DNA from: Drosophila pseudoobscura
Lineage: Eukaryota > Arthropoda > Insecta > Diptera > Drosophilidae
Direction of reading: 5' to 3'
Length of the DNA stretch: 64,000 bases
Assembly: GCF_009870125.1 (NCBI RefSeq)
Contig: NC_046683.1
Span: 53,025,869-53,089,868, forward strand
Position numbers and translations under genes: made by a program. The notes beneath the pieces are model-generated. The model saw only the letters and a list, made by a program, of their open reading frames with translations. It searched no databases and was not told the DNA's origin. This document shows positions 24,453 through 36,357 of the stretch, piece by piece. Each line of letters opens with the position of its first letter. Position 1 is the stretch's first letter.

Positions 24453-24515
24453 AGCAAAGCAAAGCCATGCCGTACCCGACCAGAACAGGACAGACCAGGA
24501 GCAGGACAGGAACAG

Positions 24516-24552
24516 GAGCAGGAGGAGGAGGAGGAGGAGGAGGAGGAGGAGC
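24516..24552 (+). repeat. (GGA)n microsatellite
   Basis: About a dozen GGA units, lightly interrupted, lie just past the poly(A) signal of the cyclotransferase-like gene. Confidence 0.85.
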
Positions 24553-25157
24553 AGAAATGGATGTGGAGTATAATGAAACACAAAAAGTGTACATCAGAGC
24601 CAGCGGGCACCAAATGGCTGACACGGGCACCGCCGAATGCACTGGCCAAAAAAACCCCATTCAAATAAATCAGAAATATTCTCCAGAATATTTTCCACAA
24701 AAGAGTTAATATAGTAGATGGTTTTTTATAGAAAATATTAGCATTTTCATCCCAAAATATTGAAATATCCTAGAGGTTGATGTTGCTTTCCCTCAGTGTG
24801 GCCATGGATATACATAGGTAAGAGGCAGGGGCAAGGGCGGCGCGGTGGCATGGTCATCATTAGCATATCGCCGACAGCGGCGCGAAAAAGGGTTCCATTT
24901 GAAATGTTAATCGCCAGCTGATGCTGGCCTGCGATTGCGCGAGCTGCGGCTGTGGCTGCGGCTGTGGCAGGGACGGTGGGGCAAGCACTGGGACTGGGAC
25001 TGAGACTGGGGCATGGTGACGATGACTGCGTTGACACTGACAGGCCCTGGACCCCGCCCCACTGGATACATATCCCTGTCGTCGGACTTTATCTGCGGAC
25101 TGCAATAAAAACGGACAATAATTAAAACTGGCAATGGGGCAGCGGTAGCAAATAGAC

Positions 25158-25188
25158 CTGCCCTGCCCTGCCCTGCCCTGCCCTGCCC
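25158..25188 (+). repeat. (CCCTG)6 pentanucleotide microsatellite
   Basis: Six near-perfect 5-bp units are visible, with plain flanks. Confidence 0.9.
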
Positions 25189-25639
25189 CACTCCCCCTCC
25201 AGCCCCGCAAAAGCATCACAATTGGCCAAGCGCGAAGGGTTTTCCCTGCTCCAGCTCAGGCCATGTGAATCGGGTGGACATTACGGGACATTTGTTCTTT
25301 GGACTTTGTTCGAAGAGTTTTCATATCATTTCTTACTTTCGTTTTTGTTTTTAATGGCAGCCAAAAGTTTCGTCCGGCTCTTACCCAACATTCATTAACA
25401 GTCTGCGGCCATTCGCCTAACCCTTTTCTGTTTAATCAACGAAAAATTGTACAATTCATACACACTCGTTAGCATACACACATATACAGTGCGTTTTATA
25501 CATTTAAGGATACTCGTATTTGATATTGCTTTTTGAGTGATTTTATTCCAAGAACAAGTGATTGAATATGTTATTAAGCAATTAAAGAATAAATAAAACT
25601 AACCTTTTCATCTGCATTTCTCTACCTCATTCTGCTTTT

Positions 25640-26420
25640 TTTTTTGTTGTCGCGCGCGAATTCCCTAACACCGAAGCCAGCTCCGCGAACACACACACGA
25701 ACACCGTTTAGCGGAGAGCAATGCCAATAAGAGCAAAAATTAGGAGTGTATATATGTATATTAGGTGAGGCTAGCCTCGCACGCACTTTGTATGCATATA
25801 TATGCACAAGCCAAACGAGAGAGAGAGAGAACACACCTCAGCTGCTACTATTGAGCGACTTGCATGGAGAGCGCTCGCTTTTTTTCCTGCTTTCTTCTCT
25901 TCTTCGTTGCGCCTTTGCTCGCCACCACACAGCAGAAGATCTCGTGACCACATTTTGCACATGAAAAAAATGAATTAACGCAAAATATCAACAAAAAAAA
26001 CACACACTTGTTGCACTTCACTTCTCTCACACATATTTCCGCAGTTTTTACCCTTTTCCATGCATTTTACACTTGATCACTGATTTTTTCTTGCTCTCAT
26101 TGGACTTTGGGGACATATTAAGTGTTTATTCACTTCTAAACAGCAGGGCGACAGTTTTTCTGTAGGATTTTTCATTATTTCCCGACTTTTCACGCACCGA
26201 AACGCGGAGCTGACTTAAAAGCGCGCGCTTGGGCCGAAAGAAAATATGAATATGGGAGAGGGTGAGAGTGAGAGTGACAGATGCGTCGGTGGCTTAGTGC
26301 ACGTTCCAATTCCAATGCTTCCAATGCTCTCTGGCTGCTCTCCATTCTAATGGCTCGCGTATTGGAAGTTTGCATTCTTGTTCTATTCTCCCTCTCTCCA
26401 TGCAAAGGAAGATGGAACGT
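25640..26420. promoter_or_regulatory. GAGA- and CpG-rich promoter-like stretch
   Basis: This stretch differs from its surroundings. It has CGCGCGCG near 25651, (GA)n at 25818-25830, GAGAGCGCTCGC near 25867, GCGCGCGC near 26221 and alternating GTGAGAGT runs at 26260-26280. The GAGAGCGCT word is also found in the promoter region of the MADF gene near 10.25 kb. No coding exon can be tied to it. It could be a promoter for a non-coding transcript or a Trl/GAGA-bound element. Confidence 0.3.
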
Positions 26421-29400
26421 GACCTGTGCGTTGGAGTGCGATGGCGAGAAAAGTAAGAAGTGATGCTCTCTTTTTGCATGCTTATGAAAATAGTTTTTTG
26501 TTTCCCCTCTCCCGCAGCAAAGGGAATGCTGAACATTAATGTAACCTTTATCCCAATGGTCTTCGCATTACGAAACGCACTGTATGTCACAAAAATTATC
26601 ACATTTTCCGGTTTGTTCGCTATTTGAATTTCAGCAGGTCTGGTCTGCGTTTTTTTCTTCTTCTTCTTTTTCCCCCTTTTTTCTTTTTTCTTCAAACAAA
26701 TAACCGTAAAAATCTTTGCCATCCACATCGGCCGTAAAAAGGGGATTTCATTTTAATTGCATACGAATTTCTTTGCTTTTTTCATCTCTGTGTGTTGTTT
26801 TTTTTTGGCTCTTTTTGTGTGTGCGTGTGTGTGTGTGTATGTGTGTGTATTCGAGTGCGAGTGCATCAGCGGATGATATGGTAGAGTGTCCCTAACCCCT
26901 AGTCGGAGGCTTGAGCATCTTTGCGGAGCGGGAGGAGATGCTCTCCGCCGTGTGTTGACTTTTATAATTAAGCCTTTTGTGTACATTTCCAGTTGACGGA
27001 ACCCCACCGGGCGGATGGGGAAGATCAACCCCCGGGGCGGTCGCGGGAGCGGGCACTCGACAATCCACCTGGGGAGGAGCATCATAAAAAGGATTTATTG
27101 TGCGCAATTAAAGAAAATATATTACCGAGTTCTCGGGTCCAAGTTCTCCTGTTTTTCTTCATGGATTTTGGAAAGTTCTTCACTCCCTTCCCCCACCACC
27201 GCCGAGGGGCCATTGAATTATGCAAAATCATTTAAATGCGTCGCCCCGAAAACTTTTACCAAACATTTCTACGCCGACTTAACCACTTTGGCATGTGTCC
27301 CAGATTCTTATTGTTATTGTTCTTGTTGTTGTTTGTCGTTTGCCGTAGAGCTTAAGTTCATAATGTTCATAGAGAGAGAGAGAGAGGGGGGGAGAGAGAG
27401 AGAGAGCGCGTCACGCTGGATACTCGCAGTGCTCCCAGCCAGAAGGGTGTCGTGTCCCGATTACAATTGCCAGGACACAATGGAGGCGGTGGCTGTGGCG
27501 GTGGCAAGAGGATGGGGGGAGCCGCAACCGTAGCCGGAGCCGGAGCCGGAGCCGGAGCCCTTTCCTTCCACATGCGTTGCCCGGGTTAATTGCTCAAGTT
27601 CAAAATTAAAATATTTATTACAATGAAAAACTTTGGCACTTTCGCGACGCCAACGTGACGAACAAAAGGAGCAGCTTACGAGTGAGTTCCCTTCTTGCCT
27701 CCTGCCTCCTGCCCCATGCCCCATGCCAGCCCATCCCCTTGCCACATGAGAGTTGTTTAATTTGTTTTCCGCTTACCGTGTGTTTGTGTTTGTGTGGGTT
27801 TACGCACACACACGCACACACACACATGAGGAGGCTCTTGAAAGGTGAACAATGGAACTTACATGCAAGTACGAGTATAAGAAGTGAAATTATTTCAGAA
27901 AAGTGCCAGGAAGCCGTCTTCTAATTGACATTGCAATGGGATTTCCCCATGAGAGTGTGTGCCCTGCCATTCATTTCCAGATGGTTACTTCTCGGGTGGA
28001 TCGATTCGGTGGGATTCGGCATTCGCTTCGTTCCATTAATTTGAATCAGCGTCTCAGCTTTCTCATTACATCGTACCACACGCCCAAGAGGCACTGAAGG
28101 AAGCAGGTATCGTCATTTTTACACACACAGATCCGAAAATTTCGATTTTTTCTTCTCGCTCACTCCCCAACGAGAACGAGAAGATTACTGCGGTGAATAC
28201 TGGATGAATATTGTGGATTCATTTAGGAATCTATCGACTAAAACCTGAAGCCTGAAATCTAAGGATATTGGATGTATATGATGTGCCATACGTGATTAGA
28301 GATTAATCGCATCTGGGAAACATTTCCTGTACCCCAAATATGTACTAATTTTTATCCAAGATACCATTTTCCATTGGTTAGATATTTTTCCATACGATAT
28401 TTTACGTTTTCACAATAACAAATCGAATTGAATTCATTCAATAGCCGTAATAAGGCTTGAACTCCCTGGCTATTGGTTTGATTATGGGCAATACGATTAT
28501 TTTCAGGCCTTCCCGCCATTCATGGGCTGGCTCTGATCTCTCTCCGCATTTAATAAGCCTGCCAGTCAGCCAGCCCCGTCCATAATTGCCGTAATCCCCT
28601 GCCACCCCGCATGTGAATGGGCTGCCCTGCCGTCTAGATAGCCATTAGAACAGGTGTTGCCAGCGGCATTGTGGCCGGATTCAATTCCCTTCAATCTGCC
28701 GTGAAGATACTCGTCTCGCAAACAAAAAAACAAAAAAAAAAAAGAGAGGAAAGACAGGCCGGAGCTTGTTTGGAAAAGCTTTAAACATGTAACATGCGGC
28801 GCCTTTTCATCATCCTTTGCCCCCCTCCCCACCAACCTTCTCGGTTTTTCTCTTGTCTACACAGTCCCACTCTGTGCATCGTCTCGATTATCATTTGAGT
28901 GTATTGAAAATTTGAAACGCATGAATAGTCAGGGCCGGATCGTCCTGGGGCTAAACGAGACGGTCGGTGCCTGGGCCAAGGCATTCCAAGGGTTTATCTG
29001 CGCACTCCAGTCGGATGGGGGTGGGGGGGTGGAGGTGCTGGGGCGGATATGGCCAAACACATCCGTTGGCAGATGTTTTTCACATAGCTCAAAGCACACC
29101 CCCCACAAAACACACACACACACACTCACATTGGTATACCCTTCCAAAGAATCGAATAACTTTGTCATACCTTTCGATGTCTATAAAGACCTCTCCTACA
29201 GCTCCTCCAGTCGCCAGATCTCGAGCTCCTAAGTATAGTCCCTGTATAATATTCTCCACAAAATGTAATTTAGTTTATATTTCCCTAAAATTAGTTAGGG
29301 CATTCCGCGTTCGATGTGTGTGCCCCCAACAGTGCCCCCGCGCGTTGCACCCATTAACTTTGCCGCTGCTCAGAAGTGAAACAGCAGCAGCGGTGGCGGA

Positions 29401-30290
29401 GGCGGTGGCGGAGGCGGAGGCAGCAACGTGAATGAGCAAGTGTTGCGGAAATGATTTGGTAGCTCCAGTCCCTGGGCTCCCCGGGCTGCCCCCGAGCTCC
29501 CCCGGGCACCTCTGACCACCGCACACCCCGTTTTTCGGCATCATGCCCGTACATTTTCATCTTCGTTCACGACCTCTTCATGATTGAAAAGTGTTTTGTT
29601 TTTGTTTCGGCTGCAAAATTGAAGTTTTCTATTATCTTTATCTGGCGGGCAACATGCGGTGCGGCTGGCTCTGGTTCGTATCTGGTGGTTGGGTGGGTGG
29701 CTGGAGGGTTGAGGGGTTGCTCGCTGCTGGTTGTGCGGTTGCAAGTGCATGTGCAGCTGCCCCACGACAGCATCCTTCGTGTAGACCAATCTTCCAGTTG
29801 GTTTTGCATCGATGGCGCATCTAATGTAATGATGGCAATGCTTTTTATTTTATTTTTATTTCAAAATTGTCACAAATTCCATGCAACGTAATGCCAGGGC
29901 TGTAAATAATACCAAAGAATAGTTAATGATTTCTATATCGGGGGTCTTCCTTCTAATGATAACCTGCAAGCTCTTTGAAGTCTGGAAACTGATCAAGTTT
30001 TGACGTCGAATAATTAGTAAGCAACTCAGACCCCAATTGAACTCTAGCAAATGGCATGAATAATATAGAAAGCTGTAGTTATATATATGGATCTTTCGAG
30101 GCTGGATTCTTACTAGATCTACCATCTGGGTTAACCCAAACGACCCCCAACGGGGACACGCATAGGCCAGTATGGCCCTTAGTTATCCCGATAATATATG
30201 AACCATCACCATATATAATATACTCGTAATATTTCAAGAAATTTATCTTTTGCTTACGTATTTGTAGCAAACGTATAACCCTCAGATCAG

Positions 30291-30347
30291 CAGAGAACCC
30301 ATTCTTATCCAGAGAACCCATCCTAATCCAGAGAACCCATCCTTATC
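30291..30347 (+). repeat. 19-bp tandem repeat, 3 copies
   Basis: CAGAGAACCCATTCTTATC and two variants differing by one to three bases lie head to tail. The surrounding sequence is plain. No function is evident. Confidence 0.85.
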
Positions 30348-33300
30348 CATTAATAAGGAGTCTTCGCCTATGACTAAGACTGTACATTAAGTCCATTGCG
30401 GACTTTAAAATATTACATTACTGCCATTACAAGAAAGGCCTTACAGCAGTTCCACATCTGACGCCTTTCTCTCGAAGGTAAATGGGTATATTACAATATA
30501 TTCGTATGATTTTCCGCTTTGACCTCACTTTTTAATATGCAGAACTATGACTGAACTGTAGTTCAGGCCCTAAATCCCTGAGTTGAAGCTGAATGTGAGT
30601 TATGCATCTCTGATCCAAGCCTATCAATAATTTCCGACCTGAGTGGGCAAGCTGTATGAAAATAACTCATTAGCCAACGAACAACAGAGAACAGGGAAAG
30701 CGTGAAAATTGAATTGAATAAAGCAAAATCATTAAAATCAATCAGCTGTCGGCATAGGAGAGTGCACTGCTCACGTACACGTGTCCAACACTGGTTGGCA
30801 CCACACAAGTGCACGGCACAACATGTGAGTGTTTTGAGAACAAGGATAATCGTGAGGCGGCTAGCCTCGAATGGGAGGACTATACACGATCCGTCATCAT
30901 GGATCAGCATCAATAGCCGATTCGAGCTATGTCTTTCTCAGAGGCTATAAGAACTAGAGCAGACTCCAGATGTGATATTGCACTGTCACAAAGCCCTTAC
31001 TGTAGCACCTGTCCTTGTCCAGTGTATCAGAAATTGTCTAAAGTCTGCTGACTGAGAATCGGATATAAACGTAGAGCTGCGGTCCTTGCCGCAGCCCAAG
31101 AATCAACTTGATGGGTATTGGAAAGATCTTTTTTGCACCCCTAGAAAGTCACGGGAGAAACACAGAGGCTAGTCCTAGTTGACGGCATAAGCTATATAAC
31201 ATTTAAGTCGGAAGATGGAAATTGGCAGGATGCTTAAAGCTGGCCGAAGCTGTTTCTGCGTTCTTTTTTGTCGCATGAAAACTTTTTCACAAAGCCCGAA
31301 GGCGGCATACCTAGTCCATCCCTTACTGCCGCTGCTGCCATATCCTTTAGCTACTTTCTGCTCCTCCACACTGCACACACTGCACCATCATCATCATCAT
31401 CATCATCGTCATCAGCCCCGTCATCGTGCCGCCCTCCCCCCGACCGCCGCTCGTTCGTCATTATCGGGCCGGAGAAGCGCTGCTGTCATTACTTTTTATG
31501 CCCCAGCAACATGATGCACTTGCCCCCATGTGGGCCGAGCGCGGTCGGAAGAGTTTTTGGTGGCATGGGTGGTGGCATGGGCGGCGGTGGTGGTGGCTGA
31601 CTGGCAGTTAAAATATAATTTCAGGAAAGAAATCATCATAGAGCCGCACACAGACGGAGGCAGAAGCCCAGAAGCCCAAGCGTGGAGAGGCACTAAAAGT
31701 AAAACATCAAAGTGAATGCCGTGGCCACCGTGGCGGTGGCAGGAGCAGGAGACGCACATACACTGTACAAAATTATATATGCTACTTAAAGACAAAATGG
31801 TACAAAATCTCAAGTTTGCCCCGACATATCTTCAGATACAGCCATGGTAAGGAAACGAATGAAAAATCCTACGAAAGGTCATACAATTCTACTTTCAACC
31901 CATTAAGTCTTTTGGATTTCGGTGCTGCGAATTCCATGTACAAATTATGAAAGTGTAATGACAATTCGAACTATTAGTATATGATCTTTACATCCAGTCC
32001 TATACCTAGTTTTGGAACTGACTGACGTCTCCGTAATATGTAGACGAAGTATTCGAATCCGGGATCTGTGAAGGTACACATATACCATCTCCTGTCTGTC
32101 TCCTATATAGGAAAATCTGCCATGTATCGGAACCTTTGGAGAGAATTTTTGTCTAATTTTTGTGATAGTTTTCTCTATGACTTTTTTTTTGCAGTGTTGC
32201 AAAGACTGTGCTTGTCACAGCTCAAGCGAGCTGCAGAGACAGAGACAGAGAAAGAGAAAGAGACAACCCTCAAAGTTCCGTCCGGACTCCATGCACCGCA
32301 GCCCCACACTCCAAAAACTCCGGAGTGGTCTGGCAGTTGTTGAGGGAATGTTGAATGGAAGAGAACGACGCATTTACGTATCCCTCCCACGCACAGCCAT
32401 GTTTCATTTTTTGTACTCACGAGTATCTGTGCATGTGGAGCCCCTGAGACATCAACCGTTTGAATGCGTAATTGATTTAGCAGCAAACAAAAAACAAAAA
32501 CCCCTTCGTAGCCACGGCCCCCCCGCTCTTTCTGGCGATCCGTCAATCCGTTTAAAGTCGTTGGCTAATTAAGTTGCGCCCCAAAGTGGCAGCAAAGGAC
32601 TCGAGCCTTTTTTTTCCGCTATCGTTTCTGCCATAAATGAGGCTTTCCCGGGCCCCAGCCCCGCCCAAAGGCCACCCCCAGGCGATTTCAATTGGGAGTG
32701 CTCGGGGAATAAGTTTACGATCGCTGCTGGGTTTTTCTTCGTTTCTTTTTTTTCACTTAATTTTTCCTGCACTGCTTCCCCTGCTGCTCCTGCTCCTGCC
32801 ACTGCTGATGCTCCTGCTCTGTGCTCTGCCTGGTGGGACATTAATTTTTATGTCGTCGAAAGGCATTTAAAATAAATTTTGGTAAAGAAAAATAAAATAT
32901 AATTCGGCGAGGCAGCAGCCGTTAAAAAGTAGACACCAGCCGCGTTTAACTATAAAAAAACGAATACACACATCTAGCACCACAGATACTCGTACTTTAG
33001 TATCTGGCGAGTGCCCCCCCACGGGTGGCACACGACTTTTTTTTCTTTTTTTTTTTATTGCCGAGACGATGAAACGCCCCAGTGCGGGGGCGGAGGCGGG
33101 GGCGGGGGCGGGGTCTGTGTGGCCAAAGCATAAAAATGGGTAACCTGTGCAAACAGTCCGTCAACAATCGTTTCAATCACATTTCGCCATCGATGCAGCT
33201 GGGGCAGCATCACAGATCGGGGCCCCCAACGAGAGGTGGAGCACTGCGTGGAGGGCAACTGGAGCAATGGAAGAGTTCTTTGAACAAAAAGGAGACACGG

Positions 33301-33359
33301 CAAACTTCTGATATTCAGAAAACCCCTAAATATTTTCTTTTTTTTCTTTTTTTTTTTTT

Positions 33360-33640
33360 GGTGTGTAATTTGTATTTGATTATAAAATATCACAGATTCA
33401 ATTGTTTGTTTTATAATGCTTTTTTAATTTAATTTGTATTTGAATATAAAATATTATAATATATATATTTTTCTTTATTCTTAATTCAATATGCAATTTG
33501 TATTTGATTATAAAATATTATCACAAAAATATCAAAATATTATTAAATTTGTATTTGAATATAAAATATTATAACATATATTTTTCCTTATTTTTAATTC
33601 ATTATGTAAATTGTATTTGATTATAAAATATTATCACAAA
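33360..33640. repeat. AT-rich dimeric tandem repeat
   Basis: TTTGTATTTGATTATAAAAT and TTTGTATTTGAATATAAAAT alternate at about 33366, 33433, 33497, 33549 and 33611. The GATT form is followed by TATCACA and the GAAT form by TATAACATATATTTTTC, giving a higher-order period of about 115 bases. This is satellite-like organisation on a small scale. It is non-coding. Confidence 0.75.
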
Positions 33641-34516
33641 AACAATAATTTTGTTTGCTGTCTCACAGGAAAAAATACGATGATTAAAAAAAAATAATAA
33701 AAATGCGTGTCATTAAGGTCGAAGAATTTTGAAGGGGATATTATTTGGTTTATTTATCTGTCCAGGTTTTTAGAGGTCCTCTTAAATATTCTATGCACTT
33801 AAAGATTATTTATTTAATTTTTTATCTATAAAATTTAAATTTTTTACAGATACAATACACATAATACGGTCTAATTATAATTATTTGTATGAAATAATAT
33901 AATTAAATGTTGCTTTTGGTGGCTAACAGTTTGAGAATGCATTGCCTATGATTCGCTTGAAAATCCAAAAATCGAAGCAGACAAATATGCTTCAAATATG
34001 AAGATATATCGAGCCAAGGGTGTAGTTTTCTACCATTTTTAATGTTTCTTCACCTCCAATAATTTTTCACAATTTATTTTTTTGATTTTTACACCAACAA
34101 AAAGACCAATTAATCATTTAAATTGTTCCAACGAATACCAAAGGTAAGAGTTTTCTGTGAAATCAACCTCATTCTAGGGATCACTTAGGGACTCTGGCCT
34201 TCCAAGTGGCAGATTTTTAATATGTATAGGGAATTTCTTTTGTCTGGATATACTCGTGCAGGAACTGTCAAAATTCAGACAATTTTAAATAGTTTCCAGC
34301 TGCAGTTAAAGCTTGGGATGGTGAAATATTTCCTTAATTCCACGAAACTTTACCCCCGGAAAATTAGCTTTTAACACCCAAAAGACCAAAAATTTGAACA
34401 CAGGACGAGAAGGAGCTGGAGAGAGAGAGAGAGCGGTATGACAGCGGCTTATTTGATACGAATTTTAATTAAAACACAGCGGAAAAGTTTCCACCCGTCC
34501 AGGATCAGGAAAGTTT

Positions 34517-34693
34517 TTGCGCTCCGCTCCGGCACTGCACTTAAAGTTTAATCCGTACGCTGTCAGGGCCCGGGGCAAAGTCTGCGCCATGCGGCATCTA
34601 CTGAAATCCATTTTTAATTATTACAAAACATACACATGTGTATATAGTATTGGTCGGATGGTCGGGGCCGGGGCCGGGGCGGGGGCGGGGATC
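34517..34693. other. 3' flank of the Ste24-like gene with GGGGCC repeat
   Basis: A (GGGGCC/GGGGCG)n run at about 34665-34690 sits immediately past the stop codon of the minus-strand gene. The long plus-strand frame over this area (34517-35428) is an antisense shadow of the membrane-protease-like CDS. Confidence 0.7.
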
Positions 34694-36139
34694 TCAGATC
34701 AGCTCAATCATGCTGAGCCGAGTGCCCAGATCGAGTCGCTGCAGATTGCGTATACGCTGCAGACAGGAGGGCCGAGTGCGGTACCACATCAGGTACCAGT
34801 GGTCGTCGAAGGGGAAGACGGAGTGGTCGGCGAACAGCTTGAGGAGTGCCTCCCGCAGCGAGTGGCCGTAACCCATCCGCCAGGCCTCGTTGTCCGCCCG
34901 GTACTCGGAGTGGCGTATGAAGTAGAAGACGATCCAATTCGAGACGGTCAGGTAGGGGGGCATCACGTACTTGTAGACCAGCCAGTAGCCGACGATAATC
35001 GGGTAGGAGTTGTGCGGAAAGCCGGCGGCCTCGTACAGGGCGTGGACGTGGTAGCAGGTCCCGAAGAGCACCATGTAGATGATCAGGCTGACGTGGACCA
35101 GGATGAAGCCCTTGACCATGTGGTAGTGGCGCCAGTGGGAGAGCTGGTGGGCCACAAAGGCGGCCACCTGGCTATCGCTCAGCCCCAAGTCGACCTCCTC
35201 GGGCAGCAGCTCGGCCAGTGGCATGGCCCGATTGAGTATGAGATTGTCGAGGATCACGAGGCGCTTGCAGCAGCAGTAGCCCCACACATAGGCTGTCGCT
35301 TTGGCGATGTGAAAGGTGTGCATGAGGGAAACGCGGTCCGCCGGGAACTTGTAGTCCTCCAGGACTTCGAGGAGTGCACTTCTCAGAGAGCCCTCGGGCA
35401 GCTTGGAGCTCTTGCCCAGGCAGGGTAGTCCGAACAGGCTGAAGAAGACTAGCGCCAGCACCGACACTGCAAAGAGGAAGCCCCAGATCCACAGGACAAA
35501 GTAATAGCCGCCATGGATCTCAATGTACAGGAAGATGGCGGTGAGCGGGATCAGCAGCACCTGCACGAACACTATGACGAAGGCCAGGGCGCACACGACC
35601 CCCACCAAGGGGGGGGCCGTCTCCGGGTCCACATTGTAGCGGTTGTCCAGCATCAGCTTTTCGTAGAAGACCAGCGGCAGCAAGCGCAGCACCATGTAGG
35701 TGGAAAAGAGAGCCATGTAGGCCAGATTGCGCCACACCAGCTCGCCCACATTCCCGTACAGGGCCATGGTCCGGTCCCACAGGGTGTGGAAGACCCCGAA
35801 GTAGAGCTCAATGCAGCTGAAGATCGCATCGAACACGTAGCCCATTAGCTGAAGATCCACGGCGTGCATTTCCGTGTTCTTGGCCTCCAGAAAGGACGCT
35901 GGCGACATCACGGCTCTCATCTGGCGCGGCGGCTCGTGGTGGAGGTTGCACGTGCGCAGCTGGCGGTAGCACAGAACCACATGGAAGAGATTGTGCAACA
36001 CTATGGAACCACAGAGCACGTGTCGCAGGAACACCGGATCGGTCAGGCGCATTTCGTCCGGCACCACCCTCAGGCCAATTGTATCGTCCATCACAATCAT
36101 TGGCACAGCGGCCATCGGGTCCTGGTACAGGGAACCCAT
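34694..36139 (-). CDS. Ste24/CAAX prenyl protease 1-like membrane protein with degenerate active site
   Basis: The product is 481 aa, matching the usual length of Ste24 (M48 family), the multi-pass ER/nuclear-membrane zinc protease that cleaves prenylated CAAX proteins and prelamin. Several hydrophobic segments are visible (about 136-160, 176-206, 211-238, 343-362 and 380-408). The region ATAYVWGYCCCKRLVILDNL (281-300) matches the Ste24 NAYxYGFxxxKRIVLFDTLL block. The zinc motif expected as HExxH reads H331-Q332-L-S-H335 (Gln codon CAG, complement of 35144-35146), while the third zinc ligand is kept as Glu412 in SEYRAD. The conserved C-terminal SHP motif reads TRP (455-457), so His is lost there too. 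The frame is intact, so I infer a non-proteolytic Ste24 paralogue. It has no intron and is divergent with the downstream plus-strand gene. It may correspond to fly CG7573 (from memory, unchecked). Confidence 0.92.
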   Translation of the reverse strand: MGSLYQDPMAAVPMIVMDDTIGLRVVPDEMRLTDPVFLRHVLCGSIVLHNLFHVVLCYRQLRTCNLHHEPPRQMRAVMSPASFLEAKNTEMHAVDLQLMGYVFDAIFSCIELYFGVFHTLWDRTMALYGNVGELVWRNLAYMALFSTYMVLRLLPLVFYEKLMLDNRYNVDPETAPPLVGVVCALAFVIVFVQVLLIPLTAIFLYIEIHGGYYFVLWIWGFLFAVSVLALVFFSLFGLPCLGKSSKLPEGSLRSALLEVLEDYKFPADRVSLMHTFHIAKATAYVWGYCCCKRLVILDNLILNRAMPLAELLPEEVDLGLSDSQVAAFVAHQLSHWRHYHMVKGFILVHVSLIIYMVLFGTCYHVHALYEAAGFPHNSYPIIVGYWLVYKYVMPPYLTVSNWIVFYFIRHSEYRADNEAWRMGYGHSLREALLKLFADHSVFPFDDHWYLMWYRTRPSCLQRIRNLQRLDLGTRLSMIELI

Positions 36140-36357
36140 GGTCTGGTTATATCCACAATGTGATATCGAATCGTATCCGTATTTGGTTTGCCCTCCCAGA
36201 CAGAATACTCAAATTTGTACCTACAAAATGTCAGGAATGCTGTCAGTCAACTGTAGTTTATTTCAGTATCAAAAAGGTTTTCATAGAGTCGACGTCATCC
36301 GTGTGCTTTAAGTTTTATTATTATTTGTGTTTTTGCTGTTTCAAAACCGGCGCAAAC
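36140..36357. promoter_or_regulatory. Divergent promoter between Ste24-like and tail-anchored genes
   Basis: Only 218 bases separate two start codons pointing away from each other, so both promoters and both leaders must lie here or overlap. TCAGTC at 36243-36248 and TCAGTA near 36263 fit the fly initiator consensus on the plus strand. No TATA box is clear. The compactness fits TATA-less co-expressed pairs, but co-regulation is inference. Confidence 0.6.

Larger units (their letters stand above)
24453..34516. other. 10-kb intergenic block
   Basis: No gene is supported. Visible content: (GGA)n at 24516-24552, (CCCTG)n at 25158-25188, a GAGA/CpG-rich stretch at 25640-26420, GAGA and (GCCGGA)n runs at 27370-27560, a 19-bp tandem triplet at 30291-30347, (CAT)n at 31384-31413 and an AT-rich dimeric repeat at 33360-33640. 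The interval 29.9-32.2 kb has mixed, non-repetitive sequence with fragmentary frames on both strands that could be decayed transposon DNA, but no family can be named. Confidence 0.5.

Noticed and set aside
30563-30913. 116-codon minus-strand ORF that looks partly protein-like
   Set aside because: There is no family match or splice support. Neighbouring frames are broken, so it may be a chance frame or very old transposon debris.
31384-31413. His-run ORF over a CAT repeat
   Set aside because: It is a (CAT)n microsatellite with short open flanks and no conserved coding context.
34517-35428. 303-codon plus-strand ORF
   Set aside because: It is the antisense shadow of the Ste24-like gene, whose minus-strand translation has clear family motifs. 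The plus-strand product (rich in Val, Asp, His and Gln) matches nothing and is typical of antisense GC-biased code.
36079-36357. Upstream in-frame extension of the tail-anchored protein (93 codons)
   Set aside because: It starts inside the 5' end of the minus-strand Ste24-like CDS and crosses the divergent promoter. The ATG at 36358 has a better context.
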